From: Alphaproteobacteria bacterium UBA6189
GTDB taxonomy: Bacteria; Pseudomonadota; Alphaproteobacteria; Rickettsiales; UBA3002
Length of the DNA stretch: 7,423 bases
Direction: 5' to 3'
Assembly (NCBI GenBank): GCA_002422745.1
Contig: DITH01000131.1
Span: 1-7,423 of the forward strand
Positions 5,960 through 7,423 of this stretch are shown piece by piece. Under the pieces are notes generated by a model. It saw only the letters and a program-made list of their open reading frames with translations. It did not search any database and was not told the DNA's origin. The stretch's first letter is position 1; every line of letters starts with the position of its first letter. The position numbers were made by a program, and so were the translations under genes.

Positions 5960-7423
5960 GAGCCCGCTCCACTACTTCGCCTACTGACAAGGTCGGACGC
6001 ACCGCGGGCGATATTCTGCTGCAACTCACCGCTGGTTTTTGCTGCGGTGTTCGACCATTGCATACTCATTTCGCGCGACAGGTTCGGGGTCTGGCCGAAA
6101 TCGCCCACCAGATCCATCACCACATGCGGAATGACCGTCATCAGTTTATTCATGACAAAAATCACCACCCCGCAGAAAATAACGGCGGCCAATACTTCGC
6201 GTGCAATCTGCTGGCCCGGCTTGGTGCTGTCACCTTCAAGCGTTACGGGCGGGTGGCGGATTTCAGCCAGTTTTTCCCAATTCATGTTATCGTGCCAGAT
6301 CCGCAGCGGCATGTTGCCCTGGCAGGCCGGATCATCGCTGCCTTGTGCGCCTTGCTGCAGACACGTGCTGACATGTTCGTTCAGCACGGTGCCTTGCTGG
6401 CGGACCGTGGCGACAACATCGGGCAGGGTTTTCGCGTAGGCCGGGGTGGTGGCTTTTTTCTCGACCGCACCACTTTCGGTTAGGTAGGTATTGAGGCTAA
6501 AGCCCTTGGTGCGCGATTGCTCGCCCGCAATTCGGTACATCACCGAATAGTCGCTGGAATACATGGCCAGGTCGACCGCAGCGATGGTGAAGGAAATAAA
6601 CAGCAAAGTCAGCACGGGCTGCATGGCGAAGGAGAACATCAGCTTCACCCATTTATCGAAGAACTGCTTGGTTTCACGAAACAGCGCCAGCGGTATGAAC
6701 AGGGGCGAAATGATTACCATGAAGGTAAGGCCGACATAGCCCGCGATGTACGCCATCAGTGTTTTAATCACCATGGCCAGCAAACCCCACATGAATACAA
6801 ATCCCACCACGGCGAGGATCATGCCGAACACGGAGGTGAACATGTTGCTGAAGAAGAAATAAATCATGCCGCGCTCGAGCCCGCGTCCCTCCAGCTGGTC
6901 GTTATACCATTTGCCTGGGCTGCCCGCGTTGAGGCCGCCAGTGTCCATCTCGGGGTCGATCTTGATGCCGATCACTGTATCGATCAGGCAATCCATCGCC
7001 AGCCACGCGCCTACGACAGGCTTACCCGCCTCGGCCGTTGCTTCGTGCATGTTGCGCATACAGGCAAGCTGCGAGAAATCGACATTGCCGTCGGCGACGC
7101 CATTTTGCGGCACGGCTTGCACCACCACCGTTCCCGCCGCATCCATCCCGGCAATGGCGTAATCGTAAATCAGATCGGAATTCATGGTGAAAAAGCCGAT
7201 TAACGATAATTTCGTGAGGAACAGCAACGTATCACGCCCGGCTTTTTCCAGCATACCGGCGGCGGTAAGCACACCGTAAATCGCCACGCCGAGGGTAAGA
7301 AACCCACCGATGATGCGCGAAACAAGCGGATAAAATCCCTCGAAATAGCGGTCCGCCGCAATGCTTATGGTAGCGCGGATACAGCCGGCGATTTTATTGG
7401 TCAGCCCGACATATTCACTGCAT
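5956..7423 (-). CDS. VirB6/TrbL-family type IV secretion membrane protein, first copy (5' end missing)
   Basis: The frame runs through the right edge of the window; 488 residues are visible and the true start lies outside. A GTG at 7287 is an internal Val, because the 45 codons before it remain open and encode family sequence (GLTNKIAGCIRATISIAAD). Counting from the edge, membrane segments are likely near 36-56, 66-82, 195-220, 224-247, 262-284 and 408-428. The family core is ISPLFIPLALFRETKQ with FFDKWVKLMF (238-263), followed by SFAMQPVLTLLF. A periplasmic-type region holds a Cys-Met-Arg-Asn near 121-124 and AWLAMDCLIDTVIG near 139-152, both shared with the second copy. A large loop (285-405) has cysteines at 354 and 367. 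The last 60 residues are polar, ending RRSSGAGS. It overlaps the start of the second copy by four bases. Neighbouring vir genes probably continue to the right, and the operon promoter is there too. Confidence 0.87.
   Translation of the reverse strand, partial: CSEYVGLTNKIAGCIRATISIAADRYFEGFYPLVSRIIGGFLTLGVAIYGVLTAAGMLEKAGRDTLLFLTKLSLIGFFTMNSDLIYDYAIAGMDAAGTVVVQAVPQNGVADGNVDFSQLACMRNMHEATAEAGKPVVGAWLAMDCLIDTVIGIKIDPEMDTGGLNAGSPGKWYNDQLEGRGLERGMIYFFFSNMFTSVFGMILAVVGFVFMWGLLAMVIKTLMAYIAGYVGLTFMVIISPLFIPLALFRETKQFFDKWVKLMFSFAMQPVLTLLFISFTIAAVDLAMYSSDYSVMYRIAGEQSRTKGFSLNTYLTESGAVEKKATTPAYAKTLPDVVATVRQQGTVLNEHVSTCLQQGAQGSDDPACQGNMPLRIWHDNMNWEKLAEIRHPPVTLEGDSTKPGQQIAREVLAAVIFCGVVIFVMNKLMTVIPHVVMDLVGDFGQTPNLSREMSMQWSNTAAKTSGELQQNIARGASDLVSRRSSGAGS

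Noticed and set aside
6517..7203. 228-codon plus-strand open frame
   Set aside because: It is antisense to a VirB6-like gene and extremely His/Gln/Glu-rich, as expected from reading membrane-protein codons in reverse; no start signal and no recognisable motif.
7285..7287. GTG as start of the first VirB6-like gene
   Set aside because: The frame is open to the window edge and the 45 extra codons encode a segment matching the second copy, so the GTG is internal.
1..7423. CRISPR arrays, tRNA or rRNA genes, insertion sequences, attachment sites
   Set aside because: Coding density is very high, the longest gap is under 70 bases, and no spaced direct repeats, transposase-like frames or tRNA cloverleaf-like sequences were seen.

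Overview
The window looks like chromosomal DNA of an alphaproteobacterium of moderate to fairly high G+C. The strongest lineage clue is a small homologue of NDUFS4, an accessory subunit of respiratory complex I shared by alphaproteobacteria and mitochondria. A tandem set of VirB6 paralogues and a DUF2610-like gene, both familiar from Rickettsiales-type genomes, fit this. The base composition is too GC-rich for Rickettsia itself. A free-living or predatory/parasitic relative (for example Micavibrionales- or Holosporales-like) is possible, but the sequence alone does not settle it.

Left part, plus strand (1-2883). The window opens in the last codons of topA (DNA topoisomerase I), with its lysine-rich tail. 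Next come the NDUFS4-like gene (274-597), a short intergenic region with a good sigma70-like promoter containing a dyad (about 611-639), a DUF2610-like 90-residue protein (665-937), and, 14 bases later, a 643-residue protein of unknown function (952-2883). That protein has no cysteine, has a His/Asp cluster, and ends in a basic, Lys/Pro/Gly-rich tail. The last two genes probably form one transcription unit, which seems to end at an intrinsic terminator built into the end of the coding sequence.

Right part, minus strand (2893-7423). Four tightly packed genes are read right to left and continue beyond the right edge: a VirB6-like protein cut by the edge (5956-7423), a second VirB6-like protein (4415-5959, ATGA overlap), a third (3079-4410, 4-base gap) and a 60-residue VirB7-like lipoprotein (2893-3075, 3-base gap). 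All three VirB6-like proteins are polytopic and share a core motif around (S/G)P-(L/I)-F followed by an aromatic-Trp-Val segment. This is part of a vir-homologue type IV secretion system with multiplied inner-membrane channel subunits. Its promoter and the remaining vir genes are not in the window.

The two blocks converge with only 9 bases between stop codons. The most interesting points are the divergent VirB6 array (two copies keep a Cys...MDC(L) motif that the third lacks), secretion signals on two of the three VirB6 proteins, and the orphan 643-residue protein beside the secretion genes, which could be a secretion-related or substrate protein. That last link rests on position and composition only.
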